In this document: positions 44,934 to 53,204 of the stretch, one piece after another
Numbering within the stretch: position 1 is the stretch's first letter
Layout: each line of letters begins with the position of its first letter
DNA from: Ectopseudomonas chengduensis
GTDB lineage: Bacteria > Pseudomonadota > Gammaproteobacteria > Pseudomonadales > Pseudomonadaceae
NCBI RefSeq assembly: GCF_900102635.1
Contig: NZ_FMZQ01000013.1
Coordinates: 62,001 to 126,000 of the forward strand
Direction: 5' to 3'
Length of the DNA stretch: 64,000 nt
Translations under genes and position numbers: made by a program
Notes under the pieces: model-generated
The model's database searches: none
The model's input: only the letters and a program-made list of their open reading frames with translations
What the model was told of the DNA's origin: nothing

Positions 44934-45110
44934 ATTAGGCGCCACCAGGCTGCTGAAAACTACCTGCGTTGGCAATACTGCGTTAAAAACGGCCTCAGAA
45001 TGCTCATTTACAGCTCGTAAACTCGAATGCGAGCCCAGTCCGTTCTTCGGCCGTTTTTGCGGGGCCGCCATCGGTATTGTCTTGCCTGCCTCGCTTACGT
45101 TTTTCAAAAA
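44934..45110 (+). repeat. Dispersed intergenic element, copy A
   Basis: This gap between ctpA and envC carries a sequence that aligns over at least 60 bp with the region at 58500-58600 on the opposite strand (blocks GGCAATACTGCGTT, CCTCAGAATGCTCATTTAC and GTAAACTC). The core TTTAC-N5-GTAAA is an inverted repeat. No gene is seen in it. Confidence 0.7.
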
Positions 45111-45115
45111 CTTGG

Positions 45116-46363
45116 TTATCCCTGCGCGCGGCACCACTGTGCTGGATCACTCGGGCGACCGTTCTGGCGAATGGCGAAGTACAGTGCCGATGTTTCCTGG
45201 CCACCGCTGCTGCCTACGGTGGCGATGGGATCGCCGGCCTTGACCACGTCTCCGGCACTCTTGAGCAGGTTCTGGTTGTGGCCATACAGGCTCAGATAAC
45301 CGTTGCCATGGTCGAGAATGACCAGCAGACCGGCGCCACGCAACCAGTCGGCGAATACCACGCGACCACCATGCACGGCGCGTACCTGACTGCCAGCGGG
45401 CGCACCGATCAGCACGCCATCCCACTTAGTACGAGCGTCGCCGCCGCGAGGGGTTCCGTAGCGTGCTACCAATCGGCCATCGACCGGCCACGGCAACTTG
45501 CCGCGTGCGCTGGCGAAAGGCCCGCCGTAGACAGCACCAGATGTCACCAACGGGCCGCTTGGCTGGCTGGGCTGCTGGCCTGGCCGAGCCGGCTCTGCCT
45601 GCTGCGCGGCCAGGGCGCGCTTGCGCGCCTCTGCGGCCTCGCGCGCCTGGCGGGCCAGGGTTTCTTCGATGGTCTTCAGTACGCGACCGAGTTCGGCCTG
45701 TTCCTGCTGGCGCGCCTTGAGTCGCTGATCACGGGTGGCGAAGTCGCGGTTGAGCTTGGCCAGTGTCTGCTGGCGTTCCTTGCGCGCTTCGGCGAGCTTG
45801 GCGTGGCGCTCATCCAGGCCCGCTTTCTGCGCCTGCAGCTGGGCCTGGTGGTTGTTGATTTCCTGCTCGACGTTGGCCAATTGGCGCAGGGTCTCGTTGA
45901 ACGCGGCGAGCTGTTCGAGACGCGCCTGGCTGAGGTAGTCGTAGTAGGTGAGGGTGCGTGAGAATTTTTCCGGGTTCTGTTGGTTGAGCAGCAGCTTGAC
46001 GTATTCCTGGCGGCCGCTCTGATAGGCCGCGCGGGCCTGGATAGCGATCAGCCGTTGCTGTTCAGTGCGCGCGCCCTGAAGTTTTTTTTTCTCCTGATCC
46101 AGGCGCTGGATTTCCTGCTCGCTGCCCTTGAGCTCGCGCTGCAGTTCCTTGACCTGGTTTTCCAGGTCGCCCATCTCGGTCTCGGTCTTCTTCAGCTGTT
46201 GCTGCACGCCGGATTTCTCCTGCTGCAGTTTCTCCAGCAACTTCTTCAGCTCGGCGACATCCTGGCGCGCCGCTTTCAGCTGGCGCTGGGTATCGGCGCG
46301 CTGATCGGCGATGGCCGGAGCGATCAGGCTGCTGAGCAGAATCAGGGCAAGGATGCGAAGCAT
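45116..46363 (-). CDS. envC: EnvC-like murein hydrolase activator (degenerate LytM domain)
   Basis: A 415-residue periplasmic protein: signal peptide (about 1-19), a long coiled coil (about 25-250, rich in KQLxEL-type heptads), a low-complexity Gln/Pro/Gly linker, and a C-terminal M23/LytM domain (about 290-415). The zinc ligands of active LytM enzymes are lost: KWDG replaces the H-x3-D motif and LYFAIR replaces the last His. This matches EnvC, which activates the amidases AmiA/AmiB at the septum instead of cutting murein itself. Confidence 0.88.
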   Translation of the reverse strand: MLRILALILLSSLIAPAIADQRADTQRQLKAARQDVAELKKLLEKLQQEKSGVQQQLKKTETEMGDLENQVKELQRELKGSEQEIQRLDQEKKKLQGARTEQQRLIAIQARAAYQSGRQEYVKLLLNQQNPEKFSRTLTYYDYLSQARLEQLAAFNETLRQLANVEQEINNHQAQLQAQKAGLDERHAKLAEARKERQQTLAKLNRDFATRDQRLKARQQEQAELGRVLKTIEETLARQAREAAEARKRALAAQQAEPARPGQQPSQPSGPLVTSGAVYGGPFASARGKLPWPVDGRLVARYGTPRGGDARTKWDGVLIGAPAGSQVRAVHGGRVVFADWLRGAGLLVILDHGNGYLSLYGHNQNLLKSAGDVVKAGDPIATVGSSGGQETSALYFAIRQNGRPSDPAQWCRAQG

Positions 46364-46464
46364 GGGCGGGGCGATACCTGGCGGAGTAGCGAATGGCGCT
46401 TAGTATGCCTAAAAAACCGGCGGCAAGCTGCAAGCCACAAGCAGCTAGAAGAGCGAACGTGACG

Positions 46465-46517
46465 CGTAGCCTGGATGCAATCCGGGGGGAGATTCCCCGG
46501 ATTGCATCCAGGCTACG
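46465..46517. repeat. Perfect 23-bp inverted repeat between envC and gpmI
   Basis: Arms 46465-46487 and 46495-46517 (starting CGTAGCCTGGATG) are perfectly complementary around a 7-nt loop, 12 nt after the gpmI stop. No T-tract follows on the minus strand. A half-element of a related family (GTAGCCTGGGTTG on the minus strand) is at 56277-56308. Confidence 0.85.
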
Positions 46518-46528
46518 ATGCTTGCGTC

Positions 46529-48061
46529 TTATTGCAGCTCGACGATGGTCTTGCCCGTCATCTCGGCCGGCTGTGGCAGGCCCATCAGCGTGAGCAGGGT
46601 CGGCGCCACATCGGCCAGCACGCCACCTTCACGGATACGCGCCGGGCGCTTGCCAACGTAGATGAACGGTACTGGCTCGCAGGTGTGGGCGGTGTGCGCC
46701 TGGCCGGTGCACTCGTCTTCCATCTGTTCGACGTTGCCATGGTCGGCAGTGATCAGCGCTTCGCCACCGACCTTGTCCAGCGCCTCGGTGATGCGGCCGA
46801 CGCAGCGGTCGAGGGTTTCCACGGCCTTGACTGCGGCCTCGAACACGCCGGTATGGCCGACCATGTCGCCGTTGGCGTAATTGACGATGATCACGTCATA
46901 ACGCTGGTTGTCGATGGCATCGACGATCCTGTCGGTGACTTCCGGCGCGCTCATTTCCGGCTTGAGGTCGTAGGTGGCGACGTTCGGCGAGGGGATGAGG
47001 ATGCGTTCTTCGCCCTCGAACGGCTCTTCGCGGCCGCCGGAGAAGAAGAAGGTGACGTGAGCGTATTTCTCGGTTTCAGCGATACGCAGCTGGGTCTTGC
47101 CATTCTTCGCCAGGTATTCGCCGAGCACATTGGTCAGAGCTTCCGGAGCGAAGGCGCTGGGGGCCGGGATGCTCGCCGCGTACTGGGTGAGCATGACGAA
47201 ACCGACCTGCGGTGCACGCTTGCGCTCGAATTCCTTGAAACCAGGCTCGACGAAGGCTCGGGTCAGTTCGCGGGCGCGGTCGGCGCGGAAGTTCATGAAC
47301 ACCACGGCGTCGCCATCTTCCACCTGCACCGGCGTGCCGATGGTGGTGGCCTTGACGAACTCGTCGCTCTCGCCACGGTCGTAGGCGGCTTGCAGGCCTT
47401 CAACGGCGCTGGCGGCGTTGAACTGGCCGGCGCCGTCGACGATCAGGTGGTAGGCCTGCTCGACGCGGTCCCAGCGGTTGTCGCGGTCCATGGCGAAATA
47501 GCGGCCGGTGAGACTGGCGATGCGGCCCTTGCCGAGGCGGGCGAATGTGGCATCGAGCAGCTCGATGGACGGTTGTGCGCTTTTCGGTGGGGTGTCGCGG
47601 CCGTCGAGGAAGGCATGCAGGTAGATCTTCTCGGCGCCGCGCTTGGCGGCCAGTTCGGCCATGGCGACGATGTGATCCTGGTGGCTGTGTACGCCGCCAT
47701 CGGAGAGCAGGCCGAGGATGTGCACGGCCTTGCCGGCGGCCACGGCCTTGTCCACGGCCTGGTTGATCGTGGCGTTGTCGAAGAACTCGCCGTCACGAAT
47801 CGCCTTGGTCACGCGGGTGAAGTCCTGGTACACCACGCGACCGGCACCGAGGTTCATATGGCCGACTTCGGAGTTGCCCATCTGCCCGTCCGGCAGGCCG
47901 ACGTCCATGCCGCTGCCTGAGATCAGGCCGTGCGGGTAGGTAGCACGCAGGCGGTCGTAGACCGGCGTGTTGGCAGCATGGATGGCGTTGTACTCGGGTT
48001 TGTCGCTGTGACCGAAGCCGTCGAGGATGATCAGAACCAAGGGTTTTGGCGTGGCACTCAT
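46529..48061 (-). CDS. gpmI: 2,3-bisphosphoglycerate-independent phosphoglycerate mutase
   Basis: A 510-residue binuclear-metal enzyme interconverting 3- and 2-phosphoglycerate in glycolysis and gluconeogenesis. Seen: VLIILDGFG metal ligand at the N-terminus, PDGQMGNSEVGHMNLGAGR containing the catalytic Ser, FHDGRD-like FLDGRDTPP, and C-terminal VNYANGDMVGHTG and ITADHGNVEQM metal ligands. The ATG at 48061 gives the standard N-terminus; the open frame extends to 48136. Confidence 0.96.
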   Translation of the reverse strand: MSATPKPLVLIILDGFGHSDKPEYNAIHAANTPVYDRLRATYPHGLISGSGMDVGLPDGQMGNSEVGHMNLGAGRVVYQDFTRVTKAIRDGEFFDNATINQAVDKAVAAGKAVHILGLLSDGGVHSHQDHIVAMAELAAKRGAEKIYLHAFLDGRDTPPKSAQPSIELLDATFARLGKGRIASLTGRYFAMDRDNRWDRVEQAYHLIVDGAGQFNAASAVEGLQAAYDRGESDEFVKATTIGTPVQVEDGDAVVFMNFRADRARELTRAFVEPGFKEFERKRAPQVGFVMLTQYAASIPAPSAFAPEALTNVLGEYLAKNGKTQLRIAETEKYAHVTFFFSGGREEPFEGEERILIPSPNVATYDLKPEMSAPEVTDRIVDAIDNQRYDVIIVNYANGDMVGHTGVFEAAVKAVETLDRCVGRITEALDKVGGEALITADHGNVEQMEDECTGQAHTAHTCEPVPFIYVGKRPARIREGGVLADVAPTLLTLMGLPQPAEMTGKTIVELQ

Positions 48062-48149
48062 TGAACTGGCTCGCTCTGCGTCTGAGGGGGCAAGGAAACA
48101 GCCCGGCATTTTAGGGCCAAGCGCCTGGCGCGTCACTGCCAGACGGGGT

Positions 48150-48177
48150 TTGGCCGACCTGTGGGGCTGTGTATACT
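48150..48177 (+). promoter_or_regulatory. Likely sigma-70 promoter of the rhodanese-grx-secB genes
   Basis: TTGGCC at 48150-48155 and TATACT at 48172-48177 are separated by 16 bp, giving a start near 48184, about 25 nt before the first ATG. Confidence 0.55.
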
Positions 48178-48208
48178 GGCCGGCATTTTACCGTCCTGGG
48201 CCATATAG

Positions 48209-48622
48209 ATGTTCGCCAACCTGATTGAATTCATCATCAACCACTACGTACTGAGTGGAATGTTCGCCGTTCTGCTGGTGTTGCTGATCGTCACCGAAAT
48301 GCGCAAGGGCGGGCAGAGCCTGTCGAGCCGCGAGCTCACCGCGCTGGTCAACAGCGACAAGGGCGTGGTGCTCGACGTGCGCGCGCAGAAGGACTTCTCC
48401 GCCGGGCATATCGTCGATTCGCTGCACATCCCTTACGACAAGGTGGTGGCACGTATCACCGAGCTGGAAAAGCACAAGGCCAAGACCATCGTCGTCGTCG
48501 ACGCCATGGGTCAGCATGCCGGCAGCGTCGCCCGCGAGCTGAAGAAAGCCGGTTTTACCGCCGCCAAGCTGTCCGGTGGCATCGCTACCTGGCGTGGCGA
48601 CAACCTGCCGCTGGTGAAGTGA
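48209..48622 (+). CDS. Membrane-anchored rhodanese-like protein without catalytic Cys
   Basis: A 137-residue protein. An N-terminal TM helix (about residues 10-30) precedes a single rhodanese domain (VVLDVRAQKDFSAGHIVDSLHIPYDKV, then KLSGGIATWRGDNLPLV). At the position of the active-site loop, usually VVVC followed by a Ser/Gly loop, the sequence is VVVDAMGQHAGS, so the sulfur-accepting Cys is replaced. Sulfurtransferase activity is unlikely. Located upstream of grx and secB as in PA5130-PA5128. Confidence 0.85.
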   Translation: MFANLIEFIINHYVLSGMFAVLLVLLIVTEMRKGGQSLSSRELTALVNSDKGVVLDVRAQKDFSAGHIVDSLHIPYDKVVARITELEKHKAKTIVVVDAMGQHAGSVARELKKAGFTAAKLSGGIATWRGDNLPLVK

Positions 48623-48623
48623 C

Positions 48624-48884
48624 ATGAGCAGCGTGGTCGTCTACTCCAGCGACTGGTGCCCCTACTGCATGCGTGCCAAGCAACTGCTGGCCGGCAAAGG
48701 GGTGGACTTCGAGGAAATTCGCGTCGACGGCCAGCCGGCCATCCGCGCGGAGATGACCCGCAAGGCTGGCCGCACCTCGGTGCCGCAAATCTGGATCGGC
48801 AGCACCCATGTGGGTGGCTGTGACGACCTCTACGCCCTGGAGCGCGCCGGCAAGCTCGACGCCCTGCTGCAGAGCCCCGCTTGA
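48624..48884 (+). CDS. grxC: Glutaredoxin 3
   Basis: An 86-residue dithiol glutaredoxin with the active site CPYC at residues 12-15 and the GSH-binding TSVPQIWI and GGCDDL motifs. It reduces protein disulfides using glutathione. It begins 1 nt after the rhodanese stop and ends 28 nt before secB, so the three are almost certainly one operon. Confidence 0.95.
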   Translation: MSSVVVYSSDWCPYCMRAKQLLAGKGVDFEEIRVDGQPAIRAEMTRKAGRTSVPQIWIGSTHVGGCDDLYALERAGKLDALLQSPA

Positions 48885-48912
48885 AACCTCAACGTTAAGG
48901 AAGGCAAACGCC

Positions 48913-49398
48913 ATGACCGAGCAAGCCAACAGCGGCGCAGCCGCTGACGATTCGCAGAATCCGCAATTCTCCCTGCAGCGCATCTACGTCAAGGACCTGT
49001 CCTTCGAAGCGCCGAAGAGCCCGGAAATTTTCCGCCAGGAGTGGACGCCGAGCGTCGGTCTGGATCTGAACACCCGCCAGAAGGCCCTGGAAGGTGACTT
49101 CCACGAGGTGGTGCTGACCCTGTCGGTGACGGTCAAGAACGGCGAAGAAGTCGCCTTCATCGCCGAAGTGCAGCAGGCCGGCATCTTCCTGATCAAGGGC
49201 CTGGACGCGGCCTCGATGAGCCACACCCTCGGTGCCTTCTGCCCGAACATCCTGTTCCCGTACGCCCGTGAAGCGCTGGACAGCCTGGTGATCCGCGGCT
49301 CGTTCCCGGCCCTGATGCTGTCGCCGGTGAACTTCGACGCGCTGTACGCTCAGGAGCTGCAGCGCATGCAGCAAGCCGGCGAAACCACTGCTCACTAA
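48913..49398 (+). CDS. secB: Protein-export chaperone SecB
   Basis: A 161-residue tetrameric cytosolic chaperone that keeps preproteins unfolded and hands them to SecA. Seen: FSLQRIYVKDLSFEAPKSP near the N-terminus, VVLTLSVTVKNGEEVAFIAEVQQAGIF and LGAFCPNILFPYAREALDSLVIRGSFPALMLSPVNFDALY. The ATG at 48913 follows AAGGAAGG. A terminator follows, separating it from convergent trmL. Confidence 0.96.
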   Translation: MTEQANSGAAADDSQNPQFSLQRIYVKDLSFEAPKSPEIFRQEWTPSVGLDLNTRQKALEGDFHEVVLTLSVTVKNGEEVAFIAEVQQAGIFLIKGLDAASMSHTLGAFCPNILFPYAREALDSLVIRGSFPALMLSPVNFDALYAQELQRMQQAGETTAH

Positions 49399-49418
49399 GT
49401 GCTCGGTTCGCTTGCATG

Positions 49419-49446
49419 AAAAAAGCGCCTCTCGGGGCGCTTTTTT
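49419..49446. terminator. Bidirectional terminator between secB and trmL
   Basis: AAAAAAGCGCC and GGCGCTTTTTT form an 11-bp stem around a small loop with an A-run on the left and T-run on the right, so it can work for both convergent genes. Confidence 0.9.
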
Positions 49447-49462
49447 GTGTCCGCTCGCGGCC

Positions 49463-49927
49463 TTAGTCGGCGCCAGCGAAGCCGTTCTGCCGCCAGGCCT
49501 CGTAAACGGTGACGGCCACGGTATTGGACAGGTTCAGGCTGCGGCAACCGGCGCGCATCGGCAGGCGTACGCGCTGCTCCGGCGGCAGCGCGTTACGTAC
49601 GTCCTCGGGCAGGCCACGGCTTTCCGGGCCGAACAGAAACGCGTCGCCGGGCTGGTAGGCGATCTCGTGGAACGGCTGCGAGCCCTTGGTGGTGAAGGCG
49701 AACAGGCGCGGCTGGCCAAGGCTGTCGAGGCAGCTCTGCAGGTCCGGGTGGCGCTTGAGGGTGGCGTATTCGTGATAATCCAGGCCGGCGCGGCGCAGGC
49801 GCTTGTCGTCCAGTTCGAAGCCCAGCGGCTCGATCAGGTGCAGCTGGCAGCCGCTGTTGGCGCACAGCCTGATAATGTTGCCGGTATTAGGCGGAATTTC
49901 CGGTTGAAAGAGGATGACGTGGAACAT
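49463..49927 (-). CDS. trmL: tRNA (cytidine(34)-2'-O)-methyltransferase
   Basis: A 154-residue SPOUT enzyme. The knot motifs are visible: IPPNTGNIIRLCANSGCQLHLIEPLGF at the N-terminus, FGPESRGLP, and SLNLSNTVAVTVYEAWRQ at the end. It methylates the wobble ribose of tRNA-Leu isoacceptors. The start ATG (49927-49925) is preceded by GGAG. Its start codon overlaps that of the divergent small protein in the tetramer CATG at 49925-49928. Confidence 0.93.
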   Translation of the reverse strand: MFHVILFQPEIPPNTGNIIRLCANSGCQLHLIEPLGFELDDKRLRRAGLDYHEYATLKRHPDLQSCLDSLGQPRLFAFTTKGSQPFHEIAYQPGDAFLFGPESRGLPEDVRNALPPEQRVRLPMRAGCRSLNLSNTVAVTVYEAWRQNGFAGAD

Positions 49928-50369
49928 GCAACACTCCGAGCGCTGGGACGAGCGCCATTCTACGCCGCCAGAAGATCCACGGCCGCGTTTGCGCTGGCGT
50001 TTCGTGGCATCGGTGATGCTGATCGCCTTTCTCGTCGGCTTGATGATCGGCCGTGTGTTCGATCCACCACGTCTGCGTATCGAGGATGCCGAGGCCTGGG
50101 AGCAGGGACTACAGCTCTGGTTCAATCGTGAGCCACAGGCGCAGGCCGAACATGTCGACGGCGCCCTGGTGTATCGCTACGCGGATGCCTACGGGCGTGT
50201 GCGTGAGGGGCAATTGAAACTGCCGCTGGGCCTGGTGAACTGGCGCGTGGAGCGCGACGGAAGGGATCTGCTGCTGGTGCTGGTGTCACCCCGCCCGCTG
50301 GACGGGGAGTGGCGCGGTGCGCAAGAGGATGGACGTTGGCGGGCGCGCCTGACGCTGCGTCCCAAATAA
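49926..50369 (+). CDS. Small single-pass membrane protein, function unknown
   Basis: A 147-residue protein (MQHSERWDERHS start; an ATG at 49914 is also in frame). A TM helix near residues 25-48 (WRFVASVMLIAFLVGLMIGRVF) is followed by a soluble domain of about 95 residues with no family I can name. The position beside trmL matches PA5126 in PAO1. The TAA stop (50367-50369) lies inside the first copy of a 48-bp direct repeat. Confidence 0.65.
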   Translation: MQHSERWDERHSTPPEDPRPRLRWRFVASVMLIAFLVGLMIGRVFDPPRLRIEDAEAWEQGLQLWFNREPQAQAEHVDGALVYRYADAYGRVREGQLKLPLGLVNWRVERDGRDLLLVLVSPRPLDGEWRGAQEDGRWRARLTLRPK

Positions 50370-50412
50370 AGAAGGGGATTCCCCGGCCTGCCTGTACCAA
50401 GGTCCCCGAAAC
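50365..50412 (+). repeat. 48-bp direct repeat, copy 1
   Basis: Identical over 48 bp to 50474-50521. It begins AATAAAGAAGGGGATTCCCC and ends CCCCGAAAC, and contains the stop codon of the small membrane protein gene. The copy start points are 109 bp apart. Confidence 0.92.
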
Positions 50413-50705
50413 GGGTGGCGCCGTGCTCATTGGCAGAGCAGCGGCGCGTTACACATGACGCGCGGTGGCGTCGAATAAAGAAGGGGATTCCCCGGCCTGC
50501 CTGTACCAAGGTCCCCGAAACTGGGATTGCCTTAGCATATGCAGGGCGTGTGCCAATTTTATTACCGCAACGGAAAGGCGCTATTTCGCTGGGTTTGAGG
50601 CCCTCTGGCGAGGGCTGCGGCGCCAGTTGCGACGCCACGGTGCACCAGCGTGCAGCGTGATGCACCGCTGGCGCACCACGCTGTTCTGGGGCGCTGGATG
50701 GTTGC
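50370..50705. other. Non-coding gap holding a duplication and a hairpin
   Basis: The left half holds the two 48-bp repeats and 61 bp between them. The right half has an inverted repeat (GGTGCACCAGCG around 50639-50650 and CGCTGGCGCACC around 50668-50679). The 81-codon + strand frame over this stretch (50415-50660) shows no family resemblance. This is where gene order switches from PA5127-like to PA0305-like. Confidence 0.5.
50474..50521 (+). repeat. 48-bp direct repeat, copy 2
   Basis: Exact copy of 50365-50412. Both copies contain the self-complementary GGGGATTCCCC. Confidence 0.92.
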
Positions 50706-53084
50706 TCAGCGTGGTAGCAGTTTCAGCGTGCCCTGGCTGTTGGCTTTGACGTCTGCCTCGCTCAGGTGCTGTGGCTGATACTTGACGGCCACATGGGGCG
50801 CCGCCTGATCGCCGTAATGCGCGTCGAACGGCACACCGCTCTGGCCGACGGGAATGCCGCCCAGCGCCTTGTCGGCATCGGCCAGGTCGACCAGCCGTCG
50901 GGTGGAAGGACCATAGACCACGGGCCAGGGCGCCGGGCCAACCTTGTGCGAGAAGTTGTTCGGCGTTTCATGGCCGCCTGGTGCGGCGAATGGGCCGACG
51001 TTCAGCAGCCAGGCCAGCGGCTGCTGCTGACCAAGTGCGTGCTGATGGGTGAGGGTATGACCGCGGCCCCAGTTCCAGGCCTCGACATCATTGCCGAGCA
51101 CGCTGCGTAGATGCGTCAGGCTGGCGCGCCAGGCGTCGGCGACGATCTGCGCGCGGCTTTCGCGCTGTTCGCTGCCCTGGCGATTCCACCAGGGCGAGTC
51201 GGCATTGGCGGTCAGGCGCGGCAGGGCAGTGTCGAGCACGCGGGTTTGCAGCAGGCTGTCGAAGAACATCTCGCCCAGCTCGTCGGCCATGGCTTCGCGG
51301 GCAAGCTGATAGGTCAGCTGGTTGAACAGGGTAGTGGCCACGGAATCGAGTGCATGGTCGCCATTCCACTCGGCCAGTTGCTCCGCCAGTGCGCGCTCCT
51401 CATCGGTCGCCGCTGCAGCGCGCAGCTCGTCGAGGATCGGCGCCAGCAGGCGCGGGCCGTAGCCGGTACCGGGGTCGAGCTGCAGCGCCTGGCTGTTCTG
51501 CGTATCCCATTTCACCGAGGCGTCGCTCAGGCGCTGGTTCAGGCGCTGGCCACGATCGGGCAGGTTGTAGTAACCGGGAATCTCGATGCCGCTGGCCGGT
51601 ACGGGCTGGTAGTTGGCTGAGAGAATGTAGCCGCGCTCCGGGTTCTCTTCCTGCGGGTTGGCGCTGAAGGGGTGGTAGCCGAGCTTGTCCGCTTCACCGC
51701 TGGCGCCATCGAGAATGAAGGTCGGGTTGACCCCGGCCGGGCGCAGGGGCAGCTTGGCGGCGGCCCACCAGCCAATATCGCCGCTGGCACTGGCCCAGAG
51801 CACATTGAGGCCGGGCGCTTCGATCTTCTCGACGGCGGCGCGGGCCTTGTCCAGGCTGTCGGCGCGGCCTAGTTGGTAGAAGGCGTCGAGCATCGGGTTG
51901 TCGGTTTCGAGGAAGGCCCACCACATGGCGATCGGCGTGCTGCCGCTGGTCTGGCCCAGGGCATCGTTGATGATCGGCCCGTGCGGCGAGCGGCGCAGGG
52001 TGATCTGCACCGGCTCGACACCTTTGACCCGGATGGTTTCGGTGCGCTGTTCGAGGTCGACCCAGTTGCCCTGGTACCAGACCTGGTTGGCGTTATCCGG
52101 ATTGACGCGCTCGGCGATCAGGTCGAGGTCGTCGTTCTGGAACATGGTCAGGCTCCAGGCGAAGTCGCGATTGTGGCCGAGCATGGCGCTGGGAATCAGC
52201 GCGTGGTGGTAGCCATACAGCTCGTAGCCGGGTGCCTGCAGGTGCGCCTCGTACCAGACCGCCGGCAGCGAGAAGCGAATATGCGGGTCGCCCGCCAGCA
52301 GTGGCTTGCCGCTGGCGGTGCGGCTGCCGGAAACAGCCCAGGCGTTGCTGCCCTCGAACTGCGGCAGGCCGGTGCCCTCCAGGGCGCTGTTGCTGAGCTG
52401 GGCCAGGGCGGAAAGATCCTGCCAGTCGCCGGCGGCGAGGGATGTGCCGAGCACACCCTGCGGATGCCAGTCGAGATCGAACAGCTCGAGATAATCCGCA
52501 CCCAGGGCGTCACGGACATGGGTCATCACCGGTTCGGTGCGCAGGGCCGCGGCGAAGCTGTAGGCCATGTAGCCAGCGATGCTGAGCGTATCGGCCATGG
52601 TGAAAGGGCGTGGCTCGATGCCCAGCAGGTCGAACTCCAGCGGACGTGGGCGGCTGGCCTGGTATTGGTTGACCCCTTCGAGATAGTGCTGCAGCGCCTG
52701 GGTGGACGGACTGTCGGCATCTAGCCTGGCGGCGTAGGCATCGGCGTGGCGGCCTATTTCCAGGGTGCGGAACAGGCGGTCGGTGGGCACCAGCTTTTCG
52801 CCGAGCACTTCGGCCAGTTCGCCGCGCGCCAGGCGCCGCAGCAGCTCCATCTGGAACAGGCGATCCTGGGCGTGGACGAAACCCAGGGCGCGGTACATGT
52901 CCGCTTCATTCTCGGCGCGAATGTGTGGCACGCCGCGTTCGTCGTAATCGACCGTGACCGGCGCCTGCAGCGCGCCGAGTACCACCTCGCCATCGCGTTG
53001 CGGTTGCTTGTCATGCAGGTACCAGGTCAGGCCGCCAGCTGCGGCTGCAATCACCAGCGCAAGGGCGGTCAGGGAACGTTTCAT
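50706..53084 (-). CDS. Penicillin acylase family protein, HacB-like acyl-homoserine lactone acylase
   Basis: A 792-residue periplasmic Ntn-hydrolase precursor. A signal anchor (about 1-22) precedes the alpha chain. The predicted self-cleavage site lies before Ser246 (PQFEG/SNAWAVSGSRTASGKPLLAGDPH), which becomes the N-terminal nucleophile of the beta chain. The oxyanion/Asn region and GRGHTLTHQHALGQ near the C-terminus support the family. Length and context match PAO1 HacB (PA0305, 795 residues as I recall), which hydrolyses acyl-homoserine lactones; substrate choice here is inferred. The ATG at 53084 is chosen to start the signal sequence. Confidence 0.85.
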   Translation of the reverse strand: MKRSLTALALVIAAAAGGLTWYLHDKQPQRDGEVVLGALQAPVTVDYDERGVPHIRAENEADMYRALGFVHAQDRLFQMELLRRLARGELAEVLGEKLVPTDRLFRTLEIGRHADAYAARLDADSPSTQALQHYLEGVNQYQASRPRPLEFDLLGIEPRPFTMADTLSIAGYMAYSFAAALRTEPVMTHVRDALGADYLELFDLDWHPQGVLGTSLAAGDWQDLSALAQLSNSALEGTGLPQFEGSNAWAVSGSRTASGKPLLAGDPHIRFSLPAVWYEAHLQAPGYELYGYHHALIPSAMLGHNRDFAWSLTMFQNDDLDLIAERVNPDNANQVWYQGNWVDLEQRTETIRVKGVEPVQITLRRSPHGPIINDALGQTSGSTPIAMWWAFLETDNPMLDAFYQLGRADSLDKARAAVEKIEAPGLNVLWASASGDIGWWAAAKLPLRPAGVNPTFILDGASGEADKLGYHPFSANPQEENPERGYILSANYQPVPASGIEIPGYYNLPDRGQRLNQRLSDASVKWDTQNSQALQLDPGTGYGPRLLAPILDELRAAAATDEERALAEQLAEWNGDHALDSVATTLFNQLTYQLAREAMADELGEMFFDSLLQTRVLDTALPRLTANADSPWWNRQGSEQRESRAQIVADAWRASLTHLRSVLGNDVEAWNWGRGHTLTHQHALGQQQPLAWLLNVGPFAAPGGHETPNNFSHKVGPAPWPVVYGPSTRRLVDLADADKALGGIPVGQSGVPFDAHYGDQAAPHVAVKYQPQHLSEADVKANSQGTLKLLPR

Positions 53085-53204
53085 CCAGCGATCCTTATTG
53101 TTGTGGGGCAAGCGTGCAGGCATTTTGCTCAGGCGCGTGGGCGGCGGCATTGACCATATGCCTCAATGCTGAAAGTCTATGGTCAATATTTGCCAGAGAT
53201 CGCC

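Noticed and set aside
50415..50660. 81-codon plus-strand frame in the gap after the small membrane protein
   Set aside because: It overlaps the 48-bp duplication, has no recognisable domain and no good ribosome-binding site.
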